Part shown: positions 43,521-53,822 of the stretch, one piece after another
How the letters are laid out: every line of letters begins with the position of its first letter
How positions within the stretch are numbered: position 1 is the first letter of the stretch
Source: an uncultured Pelagibacteraceae bacterium
GTDB taxonomy: Bacteria; Pseudomonadota; Alphaproteobacteria; Pelagibacterales; Pelagibacteraceae
DNA: 64,000 nucleotides
NCBI GenBank assembly: GCA_902624045.1
Contig: CACNVX010000003.1
Span: forward strand, 1 to 64,000
Direction: 5' to 3'
Program-made: the position numbers and the translations under genes
The notes under the pieces: model-generated
Told to the model about the DNA's origin: nothing
The model's input: the letters and a program-made list of their open reading frames with translations, nothing else
Database searches by the model: none

Positions 43521-44170
43521 TATAATTTTCTACAAACAGTCATACCATCACCAAGTGGAACTATTAATTTTTCTATCCTTTCATCCTTTGAAATATGATT
43601 ATTAAATTCTTTAATATTTTTAGTAAATTTGTCAGTATTATTTTGATTAACTACTTCACCATACCACAAAACATTATCGATTATTATTAAACCATTTTTA
43701 TTTAATAATTTTAAAGAACGTTCATAATATTCTATATAATTAGTTTTATCGGCATCAATAAAAACCAAATCAAAATTTTCATTTTTAATTTCATCCAAAC
43801 TTTCTAAAGCTGGTTTAATTAATGTTTTAATTTTATGTTCTTGATTAGCTTTTTTGAAAAAATCTGTTGCAACTTTATTAGTTTCACTATTTTTATCTAA
43901 AGCAATTATTTTGCCATCATCTGATAATGCTAAAGCCATGGACAATGTGCTTAATCCTGTAAATGTACCAATCTCTAAAACTTTTTTTATGTTTGAAATT
44001 TTAATTATTAAATGGAGAAATTGACTTTGTGAAATTGATATTTGCATTCTTTTGATATCACCAAGTGAAGTATTGTAATCAATTATTTCCTTTTGGATTG
44101 GATGTAAATTTAACCCATGACTTAATATATAATCTTGAAGTTCTTTATTTATTTTTAGGTCTGAACCCAT
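43520..44170 (-). CDS. O-methyltransferase (caffeoyl-CoA/catechol OMT-like)
   Basis: A 216-residue SAM-dependent methyltransferase of the Methyltransf_3 group. KKVLEIGTFTGLSTLSMALAL is motif I, ALDKNSETN motif II, DLVFIDADKTNYIEYYE carries the metal-binding Asp, and IIIDNVLWYGEV completes the set; the tail GDGMTVCRK is conserved. The small-molecule substrate is unknown. It is 5 bp after gatB and overlaps trhO by 1 nt. Confidence 0.85.
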   Translation of the reverse strand: MGSDLKINKELQDYILSHGLNLHPIQKEIIDYNTSLGDIKRMQISISQSQFLHLIIKISNIKKVLEIGTFTGLSTLSMALALSDDGKIIALDKNSETNKVATDFFKKANQEHKIKTLIKPALESLDEIKNENFDLVFIDADKTNYIEYYERSLKLLNKNGLIIIDNVLWYGEVVNQNNTDKFTKNIKEFNNHISKDERIEKLIVPLGDGMTVCRKL

Positions 44171-44175
44171 AAGTT

Positions 44176-45651
44176 TTAAAGTTTTTTCTTTAAAATCTCA
44201 TTGACTAATTGAGGATTAGCTTTTCCACCAGAAACCTTCATTACTTGGCCAACAAAGAAACCAAATAATTTTACTTTACCTGATTTATATTCAATAGCTT
44301 TATCTCTATTATCATCAATAACTTTGTCTATAAGTGCCTCTAGTGCTTTGGGATCACTCTCTTGTTTTAGACCTTTTTCTTCTACAATTTTCTTAGGATC
44401 TTTGTCACCTTTCATCATTTGTTCAAAAACTGTTTTTGCTATTTTTCCAGAAATAGTTCCGTCTTTAATTAAATTAATTAATTTTGATAAGTTTCCTGCA
44501 CTTATAGGACTTTCAGTTATTTCTAAATTCTTTTCATTTAAAGCTGCAAATAATTCACCAATTATCCAATTTGTTGCTAGTTTTACATCTGATTTCTTAA
44601 TTACATTTTCAAAGTAATTAGATGTTTCGATATCTGATACTAAAATGTTAGCTTCGTAAGGTGATAATTTAAATTTTTCTATAAACCTTTTTTTCTTTTC
44701 ATCCGGGAGTTCGGGAATTTCTGATTTTAAATTTTCAATAAAATCATCAGAAACTTCTAATGGCAATAAGTCAGGATCTGGAAAATATCTATAATCATGA
44801 GCATCCTCTTTTGATCTCATTGATCTAGTCTCATTCTTTTTAGTATCAAAAAGTCTTGTTTCCTGATCTATTGTTTGACCATCTTCAATTAAATCAACTT
44901 GTCTGTTCGCTTCGTATTCAATAGCCATCTGCATGAACTTTATAGAGTTAACGTTTTTAATTTCACATCTAGTTCCAAATTCTTTTGAACCTTTCTTTCT
45001 AACAGATACGTTTACATCAGCTCTTAAAGATCCTTCTTGCATATTTCCGTCACAGGTTCCTAAATATCTCATTATTGATCTTAATTTCTTAATATATGCA
45101 TTAACCTCATCTGGAGATCTTAGATCTGGCTTACTTACAATTTCCATCAAAGCTACACCTGATCTATTTAAATCTACAAAAGTATTTTTAGGGTCTAGAT
45201 CATGAATGCTTTTACCAGCATCTTGCTCTAAGTGTAATCTCTCTATACCTACCTCTTTTTGTCCATCGGGCATATCAAGTATTACTTTACCCTCACCTAC
45301 AATTGGATCTTTGAATTGTGAAATTTGATATCCTTGAGGTAAGTCAGCATAAAAATAATTTTTTCTATCAAAGACAGATCTCTTATTGATTTTAGCTTTT
45401 AAACCAATTCCTGTTTTAATAGCTTGTTTTACACAATATTCGTTTATTACTGGCAACATTCCAGGAAACGCTGCATCAACTAAACTTACTTGAGTATTTG
45501 GTTCAGCTCCAAATTTGGTTGCTGAAGTTGAGAATAATTTTGAGTCCGATGTAACTTGCGCATGAACTTCTAGACCGATGACAACCTCATATTGATTATC
45601 ATGTCTATTAATTAAATATTCAGATTTGTTCTTACTCACTTGATCCACCAA
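44176..45651 (-). CDS. gatB: Aspartyl/glutamyl-tRNA amidotransferase subunit B
   Basis: A 491-residue subunit that activates and amidates Glu-tRNA(Gln) or Asp-tRNA(Asn). [18 protein letters not shown] at the start, [32 protein letters not shown] and [10 protein letters not shown] are GatB motifs, and the C-terminal YqeY-like tail ends [12 protein letters not shown]. It overlaps gatA by 16 nt. The set implies an indirect route to Gln- or Asn-tRNA. Confidence 0.97.
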   Translation of the reverse strand: MVDQVSKNKSEYLINRHDNQYEVVIGLEVHAQVTSDSKLFSTSATKFGAEPNTQVSLVDAAFPGMLPVINEYCVKQAIKTGIGLKAKINKRSVFDRKNYFYADLPQGYQISQFKDPIVGEGKVILDMPDGQKEVGIERLHLEQDAGKSIHDLDPKNTFVDLNRSGVALMEIVSKPDLRSPDEVNAYIKKLRSIMRYLGTCDGNMQEGSLRADVNVSVRKKGSKEFGTRCEIKNVNSIKFMQMAIEYEANRQVDLIEDGQTIDQETRLFDTKKNETRSMRSKEDAHDYRYFPDPDLLPLEVSDDFIENLKSEIPELPDEKKKRFIEKFKLSPYEANILVSDIETSNYFENVIKKSDVKLATNWIIGELFAALNEKNLEITESPISAGNLSKLINLIKDGTISGKIAKTVFEQMMKGDKDPKKIVEEKGLKQESDPKALEALIDKVIDDNRDKAIEYKSGKVKLFGFFVGQVMKVSGGKANPQLVNEILKKKL

Positions 45652-47093
45652 TCAGTAATATTGTTTTTAAAATTAATTTTTTCTTCCATAGCGTATGCTA
45701 TATTTAATATATTTTGTTCATCAAAAGCTTTACCAATTATCTGCAATCCTAAAGGATATCCTTTAGTATCATGTCCTGCAGGTATAGATATTCCTGGTAA
45801 ACCAGCTAAATTTACTGGAACAGTAAAAATATCATTTAAATACATTGAAACTGGATCATTTGTTTTCTCACCAATTTTAAAAGCTGAACTTGGAGTGGAT
45901 GGAGTTAGAATTGCATCAACTTTTTTATAAGCTTCATCAAAATCGTTTTTTATAAGTTTTCTTACCTTTTGAGCTTTAAGATAATAAGCATCATAATATC
46001 CTGAGGATAAAACATAAGTTCCAATCATTATTCTTCTTTGAACTTCAGCACCAAATCCCTCAGATCTAGTTTTTTCATACATATCAATAAGATTTTCCCC
46101 CTCAGCTCTAAAACCATATTTAACACCATCATATCGAGCTAAATTAGATGAAGCCTCAGCTGGAGCTACAATGTAATAAGTTGGTAGCGCATAATTTGTA
46201 TGAGGTAGAGATATATCAATAATCTCAGCACCACAATCTTTTACATATTCAATACCTTTTTTCCATAGATCTTCTATTTCCTTAGGCATACCATCTACTC
46301 TATATTCTTTTGGTATTCCTATTTTTTTACCCTTGATGTCTTTTGTTAATTCCTTGCTGTATTCGTTCCTTTTAAAATCTATTGATGTAGAGTCTTTTTC
46401 ATCATAAGTGCTAATAACTTCTTGTAACAATGCACAATCTTTAACATTTTGTGCCATTGGCCCAGCTTGATCTAAAGATGATGCAAAAGCTACAATTCCA
46501 TATCTAGAGCAACTACCATAGGTAGGTTTTAGTCCAACTGTTCCTGTAAAAGAGGCTGGCTGTCTTATGGATCCACCTGTATCTGTTCCTATAGTTATTG
46601 GTGTTAATTGAGCTGCAACTGCTGAAGATGATCCTCCAGATGATCCTCCTGGAACTAAATTTTTATCAATTGGGTTTTGCACATTTCCAAAAAAACTAGT
46701 TTCGTTAGACGAGCCCATTGCAAATTCATCACAATTTAATTTACCCACTAGGATAGCCCCTTCATTCCAAATGTTTTGTGTTACTGTCGACTCATAAGTT
46801 GGAACAAAGTTATTTAAAATCTTACTACCTGCAGTGGTTCTTAAATTTTTTGTACAAAATAAATCTTTCACAGCCATTGGAATACCGGGCAATTTTAGAT
46901 CAAGATTAGGTTTTTCATCAAACGTTTTTGCTTTATTTAAAGCATTTTCATAATCCTCAGTTATATATACATTTAATTCTTTTGATTTTTCTGACCTTTC
47001 AACAAATGCTTTAGTAACTTCACTTGAGGAAAGTTTTTTACTTTTTATATTTTCTACTAACTCAGACAATGATTGTTTTGTTATATCTGACAT
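45636..47093 (-). CDS. gatA: Aspartyl/glutamyl-tRNA amidotransferase subunit A
   Basis: A 485-residue amidase-signature subunit that releases ammonia from glutamine. The Ser-cisSer-Lys triad is in [11 protein letters not shown] (Lys), [18 protein letters not shown] and [37 protein letters not shown] follows, which is a GatA signature. It overlaps gatC by one base and gatB by 16 nt. Confidence 0.97.
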   Translation of the reverse strand: MSDITKQSLSELVENIKSKKLSSSEVTKAFVERSEKSKELNVYITEDYENALNKAKTFDEKPNLDLKLPGIPMAVKDLFCTKNLRTTAGSKILNNFVPTYESTVTQNIWNEGAILVGKLNCDEFAMGSSNETSFFGNVQNPIDKNLVPGGSSGGSSSAVAAQLTPITIGTDTGGSIRQPASFTGTVGLKPTYGSCSRYGIVAFASSLDQAGPMAQNVKDCALLQEVISTYDEKDSTSIDFKRNEYSKELTKDIKGKKIGIPKEYRVDGMPKEIEDLWKKGIEYVKDCGAEIIDISLPHTNYALPTYYIVAPAEASSNLARYDGVKYGFRAEGENLIDMYEKTRSEGFGAEVQRRIMIGTYVLSSGYYDAYYLKAQKVRKLIKNDFDEAYKKVDAILTPSTPSSAFKIGEKTNDPVSMYLNDIFTVPVNLAGLPGISIPAGHDTKGYPLGLQIIGKAFDEQNILNIAYAMEEKINFKNNITDWWIK

Positions 47094-47380
47094 TATTCAA
47101 TTACCTTTGGTACAACAAAATAATCCTCATTTTCTTTAGGAGAATTTTTTATTACTTGTTCTCTTAAATTTTTGCTTTTTACTTCATCTGGTCTTAATTT
47201 AAGGGTTGTTTCAGCAACAGAAGTTAATGGTTCAACATTGTCAGTTTTTAATTCGTTAAGTTTTTCAATAAAATCGAAAATTGAATTTAAATCTCCTGCA
47301 AGTTTCTCTGCTTTTTTCTCATCTACAGAAATTCTTGATAGTTTAGATATGTGCTTTATTGTTTTAAGATCGATACTCAT
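47093..47380 (-). CDS. gatC: Aspartyl/glutamyl-tRNA amidotransferase subunit C
   Basis: A 95-residue small subunit that bridges GatA and GatB. IKHISKLSRISVDEKKAEKLAGDLNSIFDFIEKLNELKTDNVEPLT and LRPDEVK are typical. I start at the ATG 47380 (MSIDLKTI), which matches homologues; an upstream in-frame start at 47410 would add ten residues and intrude on the divergent ruvX promoter zone. Confidence 0.93.
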   Translation of the reverse strand: MSIDLKTIKHISKLSRISVDEKKAEKLAGDLNSIFDFIEKLNELKTDNVEPLTSVAETTLKLRPDEVKSKNLREQVIKNSPKENEDYFVVPKVIE

Positions 47381-47430
47381 ATGGTATTTAAATATGTCGC
47401 AAACTATCACTTAAGTTTAAAATATACAAT

Positions 47431-47886
47431 ATGATCACTATTGAAGAATTCAAAAAAAAACAGTCTGAAACCTCTAGATTGATTGGTTTAGATCTTGGTT
47501 CAAAAAGAATCGGTGTATCAATTTGTGACGAGAAACAGTCAATAGCGACACCCTTTAAAACTATCAATAAAACCAATAATGATGATCTAATCAACGAATT
47601 AAAAAAAATAATAGAAGAAAACAATATTAAAGGAATTGTCATTGGATATCCAATTAACATGGATGGTTCATTAGGTCCTTCTGCACAGTCAGTAAGTGAT
47701 GTATCTAAAAATATAGACCAAAATGTTGGGGTAGATGTTTGTCTATGGGATGAAAGACTTTCAACCGTAGGTGCATTTAATCTGTCTAGTCAGCTTGATG
47801 TCAATGTTTCTAAGCGTGAAAAAAACATAGATCAGAACGCAGCTGCATTTATCCTCCAAGGAGCTATAGATTATTTAAATAATTAA
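47431..47886 (+). CDS. ruvX: Putative pre-16S rRNA nuclease / Holliday junction resolvase-like protein
   Basis: A 151-residue RNase H-fold protein (YqgF/RuvX). LIGLDLGSKRIGVSICDE carries the first Asp, IKGIVIGYPINMDGSLGPSA the second block and LWDERLSTV the conserved E-R-L-S-T. The last segment NIDQNAAAFILQGAIDYL includes the third Asp. The N-terminal 15 residues (EEFKKKQSE) are an extension. It is divergent from gatC and precedes pyrB. Confidence 0.92.
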   Translation: MITIEEFKKKQSETSRLIGLDLGSKRIGVSICDEKQSIATPFKTINKTNNDDLINELKKIIEENNIKGIVIGYPINMDGSLGPSAQSVSDVSKNIDQNVGVDVCLWDERLSTVGAFNLSSQLDVNVSKREKNIDQNAAAFILQGAIDYLNN

Positions 47887-47891
47887 TCCTT

Positions 47892-47916
47892 GCCATTTAA
47901 TGGCTTTATAGCTATA
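47892..47916. repeat. Two short palindromes between ruvX and pyrB
   Basis: GCCATT-T-AATGGC (47892-47904) and TATAGCTATA (47907-47916) are perfect palindromes 2 bp apart, in the short gap between the ruvX stop and the pyrB ATG. They may form an operator or a weak terminator hairpin. Confidence 0.35.
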
Positions 47917-47928
47917 GAGTTAATTTTA

Positions 47929-48870
47929 ATGGCAATTAAAACCAATAACGCTGTTAAAATCTCACAAAAACATCTGTTAGGTATCCAAGATTTATCAGTA
48001 AATGATATAAATTATATACTTGATGAATCAGAGGCTTTTATAAAATTAAACCAGAGTAAAAATAAAAAAATCGACGTATTAAGAGGTAAAACTCAAATTA
48101 ACTTATTCTTTGAACCATCCACAAGAACTCAAAGTTCTTTTGAGCTTGCTGGAAAAAGACTTGGTGCAGATGTTATGTCGATGAATATGGGTAACTCAGC
48201 AATTAAAAAAGGTGAAACTTTGATTGATACTGCAATGACTTTAAATGCAATGCATCCTGATATAATCGTTATCAGACATCAAGATTCCGGTGCTTGTAAT
48301 CTTCTATCTCAAAAAGTTAATTGTGTTGTTCTTAATGCTGGTGATGGTAGACGTGAACACCCTACCCAAGCATTATTAGATGCATTAACAATTAGGAATC
48401 GAAAAAAAAAAATTCAAGGATTAAAAATAGCTATCTGTGGAGATATACTTCATTCTAGAGTAGCTAGATCTAATATTTATCTTCTTACAATGTTAGGAGC
48501 AGAAGTTAACATAGTTGCACCTACAAATCTTATGCCAAAAGAAATTGAAAAATTTGGTGTAAATATATTTACTGATATGAAAAAAGGTGTCAAAGATTGT
48601 GACATTGTAATGATGCTTAGATTACAAAATGAAAGGATGACTAGTTCATATCTTTCATCAAATAGAGAATATTATGAATATTATGGATTAACGCCAGATA
48701 AACTTGATCATGCAAAATCAGATGCTTTGATCATGCATCCTGGTCCAATGAATAGAGGAATAGAGATTGATACTAGATTAGCAGATGACATAAACAAAAG
48801 TGTAATTAAGGAACAAGTTGAATTAGGTGTTGCTGTAAGAATGGCATGTTTAAAAATTTTTTGTGAATAA
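47929..48870 (+). CDS. pyrB: Aspartate carbamoyltransferase catalytic subunit
   Basis: A 313-residue pyrimidine enzyme making carbamoyl-aspartate. [20 protein letters not shown] is the carbamoyl-phosphate site, [12 protein letters not shown] and [16 protein letters not shown] the second block, and [14 protein letters not shown] the aspartate-site loop. I start at ATG 47929; a TTG at 47890 would add 13 residues without homologue support. Its stop is followed directly by the pyrC-like ATG, a pairing seen where the dihydroorotase-like protein binds PyrB. Confidence 0.96.
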   Translation: MAIKTNNAVKISQKHLLGIQDLSVNDINYILDESEAFIKLNQSKNKKIDVLRGKTQINLFFEPSTRTQSSFELAGKRLGADVMSMNMGNSAIKKGETLIDTAMTLNAMHPDIIVIRHQDSGACNLLSQKVNCVVLNAGDGRREHPTQALLDALTIRNRKKKIQGLKIAICGDILHSRVARSNIYLLTMLGAEVNIVAPTNLMPKEIEKFGVNIFTDMKKGVKDCDIVMMLRLQNERMTSSYLSSNREYYEYYGLTPDKLDHAKSDALIMHPGPMNRGIEIDTRLADDINKSVIKEQVELGVAVRMACLKIFCE

Positions 48871-50157
48871 ATGAAAAAACAATACTTTATAAATGCAAAT
48901 ATTATAGACCCTCATAATTCTATAAATGAAAATGGTGGATTAATAATTGGAGAAGAAGGAAAGATAGAAGCTATAGGAAAAAAGGTAAATACAAACAATT
49001 TACCAACTAGAGAAAAACCCACTGATTTAAAAGGAAAATATATATTTCCTGGTATAGTGGATATGAGAGTTTTTGTAGGTGAGCCTGGATATGAATATAA
49101 AGAAAATTTTAAGACATTAAGTAATGCCGCGTTATCAGGAGGAGTGACTTCTGTTGTTACTATGCCTAATACAGATCCAATTATTGATAATGTTTCAATT
49201 GTAGATTTTCTAAAAAGACGAGGAAGAGATAAATCTAAAATAAACATCTTTCCTTGTGCTTCATTAACTCAAAATACCGATGGCACCAATATGACTGAAT
49301 TTGGATTACTGGCCAAAAAAGGAATTATTGCTTTTACAGATGGTGTAAAAACAATTCAAAATACTAGACTAATGTCTAGAATTATGAATTCAGCCAAGGA
49401 TTTGGGATGTCTTATAATGCAACATGCTGAAGATTACGATTTAGCAAAAAATGGAATGATTAATTCTGGTATTATTGCAACAAAACTAGGTTTATCAAGC
49501 ATACCCGATATTGCTGAAAGAATTATAATAGAAAGGGATCTTACTCTTTTAGAAAAAACTAAATGTCGATATCATATATCTCAACTTTCAGTAGGAAAAT
49601 CTGTAGATATAATTAAGGAACGTAAACAAAACATTAAATTTACTTGCGGTGTATCAATAAACAATCTTTCACTAAATGAAAATGATATTGGAGATTTTAG
49701 AACATTTTTAAAGTTATCACCTCCACTGAGAAGAGAAGAAGATCGAGAAGCTTTAGTTCAAGGATTAAAAGATAAAACTATTGATGTAATTGTTTCTGAC
49801 CATAAACCTGAAGATGAAGAATCCAAAAGATTAACTTTTGCTCAAGCTGCGACAGGTGCATCTGGTATTGAAACATTGTTATCTTTAAGTTTAGAATTAT
49901 TTCATAATGGATCTCTAAAACTAGAAACCATCATTCAAGCTTTAACCTCTAACCCAGCAAAAATATTAAATATAAATAAAGGAAACCTGTCTATTGGTAA
50001 TGATGCAGATTTTTGTATAGTAGATATCTATAAACCATGGATTGTAAAAAAAGAAAATTTAATCTCTAAATCTAAAAATACTTCTATTGAAGATAAGAAA
50101 CTTCAAGGAAAAGTAACCAATACATTTGTAAAAGGTATAGAATTATTTAAAATATAA
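48871..50157 (+). CDS. pyrC: Dihydroorotase-family protein lacking the HxH metal motif (PyrX/PyrC'-like)
   Basis: A 428-residue amidohydrolase-fold protein. FPGIVDMRVFVGEPGYEYKENF aligns with the active-site segment that usually reads 'DMHVHLREPG', so Arg66 and Phe68 replace both zinc-binding His. HAEDYDL, CRYHISQLS and IVSDHKPEDE keep some later His/Asp positions. This variant is widespread in alphaproteobacteria, next to pyrB. It may be a structural partner of PyrB (as in Pseudomonas) and not the working dihydroorotase; a second pyrC would then be needed elsewhere. The symbol marks family, not activity. Confidence 0.85.
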   Translation: MKKQYFINANIIDPHNSINENGGLIIGEEGKIEAIGKKVNTNNLPTREKPTDLKGKYIFPGIVDMRVFVGEPGYEYKENFKTLSNAALSGGVTSVVTMPNTDPIIDNVSIVDFLKRRGRDKSKINIFPCASLTQNTDGTNMTEFGLLAKKGIIAFTDGVKTIQNTRLMSRIMNSAKDLGCLIMQHAEDYDLAKNGMINSGIIATKLGLSSIPDIAERIIIERDLTLLEKTKCRYHISQLSVGKSVDIIKERKQNIKFTCGVSINNLSLNENDIGDFRTFLKLSPPLRREEDREALVQGLKDKTIDVIVSDHKPEDEESKRLTFAQAATGASGIETLLSLSLELFHNGSLKLETIIQALTSNPAKILNINKGNLSIGNDADFCIVDIYKPWIVKKENLISKSKNTSIEDKKLQGKVTNTFVKGIELFKI

Positions 50158-50159
50158 AA

Positions 50160-50738
50160 ATGGAACTTTTTATAATAGGTATAACCTCATACCTAATGGG
50201 ATCAATTCCTTTTGGATTAATTTTAACCAAAGTATTTTTAAAAAAAGATATTAGAGAAATCGGTTCTGGTAATATTGGCGCAACAAATGCTTTAAGAACT
50301 GGTAACAAGTTAATTGGTTATTCAACACTAATACTTGATGTATTAAAGGCAGTAATACCTGTTTTATACGTTAAAATTAATTTTCCTGATGCAGTATATA
50401 TATCAGCTTTATGCGCTTTTATAGGTCATGTGTTTCCAGTATGGTTAAAATTTAAAGGTGGCAAAGGTGTAGCGACATATGTTGGGATACTTTTTTCTTT
50501 AAATATTATTTTTGGTTTAGTGTTTGGTATTTGTTGGTTAATAATTTTTTTAATTTCTAAATATTCATCTTTATCTTCCTTGATAGGATCACTTTCTATA
50601 CCTATTTATATTTTAATTTTTGAGGGTTCAGAAAATGTATTTTTTTACGCAATAATGTTTATTTTAATATTTTTTACCCATAGAGAAAATATTAAACGCT
50701 TGAAAAATAAAGAAGAAACTAAGACAAAAATTTATTAA
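50160..50738 (+). CDS. plsY: Acyl-phosphate:glycerol-3-phosphate acyltransferase PlsY
   Basis: A 192-residue inner-membrane enzyme that takes acyl phosphate from PlsX to make lysophosphatidate. YLMGSIPFGLILTK, IREIGSGNIGATNALRTGN, GHVFPVWLKFKGGKGVATYVG and FTHRENIKRL are the conserved loops. About five to seven hydrophobic helices. In many relatives dprA follows; here topA does. Confidence 0.95.
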   Translation: MELFIIGITSYLMGSIPFGLILTKVFLKKDIREIGSGNIGATNALRTGNKLIGYSTLILDVLKAVIPVLYVKINFPDAVYISALCAFIGHVFPVWLKFKGGKGVATYVGILFSLNIIFGLVFGICWLIIFLISKYSSLSSLIGSLSIPIYILIFEGSENVFFYAIMFILIFFTHRENIKRLKNKEETKTKIY

Positions 50739-50775
50739 TTTGACTATCAAACTCTTTTGAGTAGTTTGTTATTTT

Positions 50776-53358
50776 ATGAATCTAGTCATAGTTGAAAGCC
50801 CTGCTAAAGCGAAAACAATAAATAAATATTTAGGTGATAACTATACCGTTTTAGCTAGCTATGGTCATATTAGAGATCTTCCTTCAAAAAATGGATCAGT
50901 TGATCCTGATCAAAATTTTAAAATGGAATGGGAAGTTGATAGCTTTTCAAAAAAATATTTAAAAGAAATTACTGATGCTGCGAAAGATTCTTCAAAAATA
51001 ATTCTTGCTACTGACCCAGATCGTGAGGGTGAGGCAATAGCATGGCATGTAAAAGAGTATTTAAATGAAAAAAAACTTTTGAAGGATAAAGAAATTGAAC
51101 GTGTGGTATTTAACGAAATAACAAAAAAAGCCGTTACACATGGTATTGAAAATCCAAGACAGATAGAGCCCTTATTAGTCGATGCATACATGGCTAGAAG
51201 AGCACTAGATTATTTGGTAGGGTTTAATATATCACCAATACTTTGGACGAAACTACCTGGTTCAAAATCTGCAGGTAGAGTTCAATCTGTTGCACTGAAA
51301 TTGATCACAGAAAGAGAGCATGAAATTGAATTATTCAAACCTGAAGAATTTTGGACATTAAGTATTAATTTTCAGGATAAAAACAAAAGCAACATTACAG
51401 CAAGTATTTCTCAACTTGATGGAGAAAAAATTGAAAAATTTTCATTTAAAAATAAAGAAGAAATTGAAAAGGCAATTTCCAATATTAAGATCAAAAAATT
51501 TAACATAACTGATATTTCCTCAAAAGTTGTTAGCAGAAATCCCTCGGGACCCTTTACTACTTCAACACTTCAACAAGTTGCTTCTAGCAGATTGGGTTTT
51601 GGTGCATCAAGAACAATGCAAATAGCACAAAAACTTTATCAAGGAATAGAAATTGAGGGAGATACAGTTGGATTAATTACTTATATGAGAACGGATGGAA
51701 CTAATTTATCAGCTGATGCCGTCACTGATTTTAGAAATTTTATTAAAAAACAATATGGTAACGAATACTTGCCAGAAAATCCAAATAATTACTCAGGAAA
51801 AAAAGCAAAAAACGCTCAGGAAGCTCATGAAGCAATAAGACCAACTGATATTAATAGAAATCCAGACTCAATTAAAAAGTATTTAAGTTCTGATCAGCAA
51901 AAATTATATTCTTTAATTTGGTCTAGAGCACTATCGTCTCAAATGGAAACAGCAAAATTTGATAGAAATACAATAACGATTGAGTCTGAAGACGGTAAAA
52001 CTATATGTAAATCAAGCGGATCGGTATTGAAATTTGATGGATTTTTAAAAATTTATTCAAATCAAAGCAAAGATGATGATGAGCAAATTTTACCTGAGAT
52101 GTCAAAAGGGCCAATTAATATAGAAGCTCTTATTGATGAAGAACATTTTACCCAACCTCCCCCACGTTACTCTGAGGCGAGCTTGGTTAAAAAATTAGAA
52201 GAGTTAGGAATTGGAAGACCTTCAACTTATGCAAGTATCATTTCAACAATAGCAAATAGAGGCTATGCAGAAATAATTAATAAAAGATTTTTCCCAACTG
52301 ACAGAGGTAAATTAATTTCTGCGTTTTTAGAAAAACTATTTTCAAAGTATGTAGATTATAACTTTACAGCTGGACTAGAGGATCAGCTAGATGAAATAAC
52401 TTCTGGAAAAGAAAGCTGGTTAAAAGTCTTAGAAATGTTTTGGAAAGATTTTAATAGCAATGTTTCAGAGGTAAAAGAAAAAAGAACTAGAGAGGTTTTA
52501 GATCTTTTAAATGAAAGTTTGGGAGCGTTGATATTTGACACTGATAAAGAAGGAAAGATAGTTAGAAAATGTCAGTTATGTGACACAGGTTCACTTAGTT
52601 TAAAAAATAGTTTTAGAGGAGGTGCGTTTATTGGATGTTCAAACTATCCAGAATGTAAATTTACAAGACCATTATCAAAAGCTAAAGCGGCTGCTCAATC
52701 ACAACTTGCTGAACCAAAATTTCTTGGAAAACATGAAAATGGAAATGATATTTTTCTAAAAAATGGACGATTTGGTCCTTATCTTCAGTATGAGAAAGTT
52801 CTCGAAGAGAATATTGAGCAAGAAAAATCTAAAAAAAGAAAAAAAATTAAAAAAAATAAACCTGATGTTAATGAACTATTAAAAAACGTATCTATACCAA
52901 AAGGAATTGAATTAGAAAGTATTGATTTAGATAAAGCAAAATTTTTATGTTCGCTTCCTAAATCATTAGGCATTAATCCAGAAAATCAAAAAGAAATTAC
53001 CTTAAATACTGGTAGATTTGGACCATATTTAAAATGTGAAAATAAATCAGCTAGAATAGAAAATGTCGAAGAAATTTTTTCTATAGGATTAAATAGAGCA
53101 ATTACACTCATAGCTGAGGCAAAACCTGGAAGAATGTCTTCTTCAATTATTAAAGATTTAGGGGAGCATCCTGAGGATAAAAAGCCAATCCGAATCATGA
53201 AAGGTCAATATGGACCATACATTAAATACAAATCTCTAAATGCAACAATCCCAGAGGAAAAAGACCCAGTAGAGTTAACAATGGAAGAGGCTCTTATACT
53301 AATTGAGAAAAGAAGAGAATACGATAAAAATAAAAAATCTAAAAAAAAGAAAAAATAA
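50776..53358 (+). CDS. topA: DNA topoisomerase I
   Basis: An 860-residue type IA topoisomerase that relaxes negative supercoils. The Toprim domain opens NLVIVESPAKAKTINKYLG and has ATDPDREGEAIAWH; the nucleophile Tyr lies in GLITYMRTDGTNLS (about residue 304). One zinc ribbon is visible (CQLCDTGSLSLK ... CSNYPECKF), followed by repeats of the type RFGPYLQYE and QYGPYIKYK at the C-terminus. The tail is Lys-rich. Confidence 0.96.
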   Translation: MNLVIVESPAKAKTINKYLGDNYTVLASYGHIRDLPSKNGSVDPDQNFKMEWEVDSFSKKYLKEITDAAKDSSKIILATDPDREGEAIAWHVKEYLNEKKLLKDKEIERVVFNEITKKAVTHGIENPRQIEPLLVDAYMARRALDYLVGFNISPILWTKLPGSKSAGRVQSVALKLITEREHEIELFKPEEFWTLSINFQDKNKSNITASISQLDGEKIEKFSFKNKEEIEKAISNIKIKKFNITDISSKVVSRNPSGPFTTSTLQQVASSRLGFGASRTMQIAQKLYQGIEIEGDTVGLITYMRTDGTNLSADAVTDFRNFIKKQYGNEYLPENPNNYSGKKAKNAQEAHEAIRPTDINRNPDSIKKYLSSDQQKLYSLIWSRALSSQMETAKFDRNTITIESEDGKTICKSSGSVLKFDGFLKIYSNQSKDDDEQILPEMSKGPINIEALIDEEHFTQPPPRYSEASLVKKLEELGIGRPSTYASIISTIANRGYAEIINKRFFPTDRGKLISAFLEKLFSKYVDYNFTAGLEDQLDEITSGKESWLKVLEMFWKDFNSNVSEVKEKRTREVLDLLNESLGALIFDTDKEGKIVRKCQLCDTGSLSLKNSFRGGAFIGCSNYPECKFTRPLSKAKAAAQSQLAEPKFLGKHENGNDIFLKNGRFGPYLQYEKVLEENIEQEKSKKRKKIKKNKPDVNELLKNVSIPKGIELESIDLDKAKFLCSLPKSLGINPENQKEITLNTGRFGPYLKCENKSARIENVEEIFSIGLNRAITLIAEAKPGRMSSSIIKDLGEHPEDKKPIRIMKGQYGPYIKYKSLNATIPEEKDPVELTMEEALILIEKRREYDKNKKSKKKKK

Positions 53359-53360
53359 AA

Positions 53361-53822
53361 ATGAATTTCGAAAACAAAATTAAAGAGTTAAAGATTAATC
53401 TTCCAGAAGCGAAACCACCTGTTGGATCATATGTAGCTACAAAAATTGTTGGTAATTTACTTTATATCTCTGGACAAATTTCTATTTCAGAAAGTGGTGA
53501 ATTGATAAAAGGAAAAGTTGGTAAAGATTTAACAGTAGAAGAAGGTTATAAGGCGGCAGAGAGATGTGGTTTAAGTATTATATCTCAGGCAAAAGTAGCT
53601 TGTAATGGAGATCTATCTAAAATCAAATCTTGTGTGAAATTAACTGGTTTCGTTAATTCAACAGATAACTTTACTGATCAACCAAAAGTAATTAATGGTG
53701 CATCAGATTTAATTGCTTCCGTTTTTGGAGATTCAGGTATGCATACTAGAGCCGCAGTAAGCACAAACAGTTTACCTCTGGGTGTTTCTGTTGAAGTTGA
53801 TGCTATATTTGAATTAAATTAA
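53361..53822 (+). CDS. RidA family (YjgF/UK114) protein
   Basis: A 153-residue cytoplasmic protein of the chorismate-mutase-like RidA fold, which in other bacteria deaminates reactive enamines/imines. GSYVATKIVGNLLYISGQISISESGELIKGKVG, IKSCVKLTGFVNSTDNFTDQPKVINGASDLI and MHTRAAVSTNSLPLGVSVEVDAIFEL match the longer RidA subgroup. The canonical Arg (TRAAV) is present. It lies 2 bp after topA and abuts ugd tail to tail. Confidence 0.88.
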   Translation: MNFENKIKELKINLPEAKPPVGSYVATKIVGNLLYISGQISISESGELIKGKVGKDLTVEEGYKAAERCGLSIISQAKVACNGDLSKIKSCVKLTGFVNSTDNFTDQPKVINGASDLIASVFGDSGMHTRAAVSTNSLPLGVSVEVDAIFELN

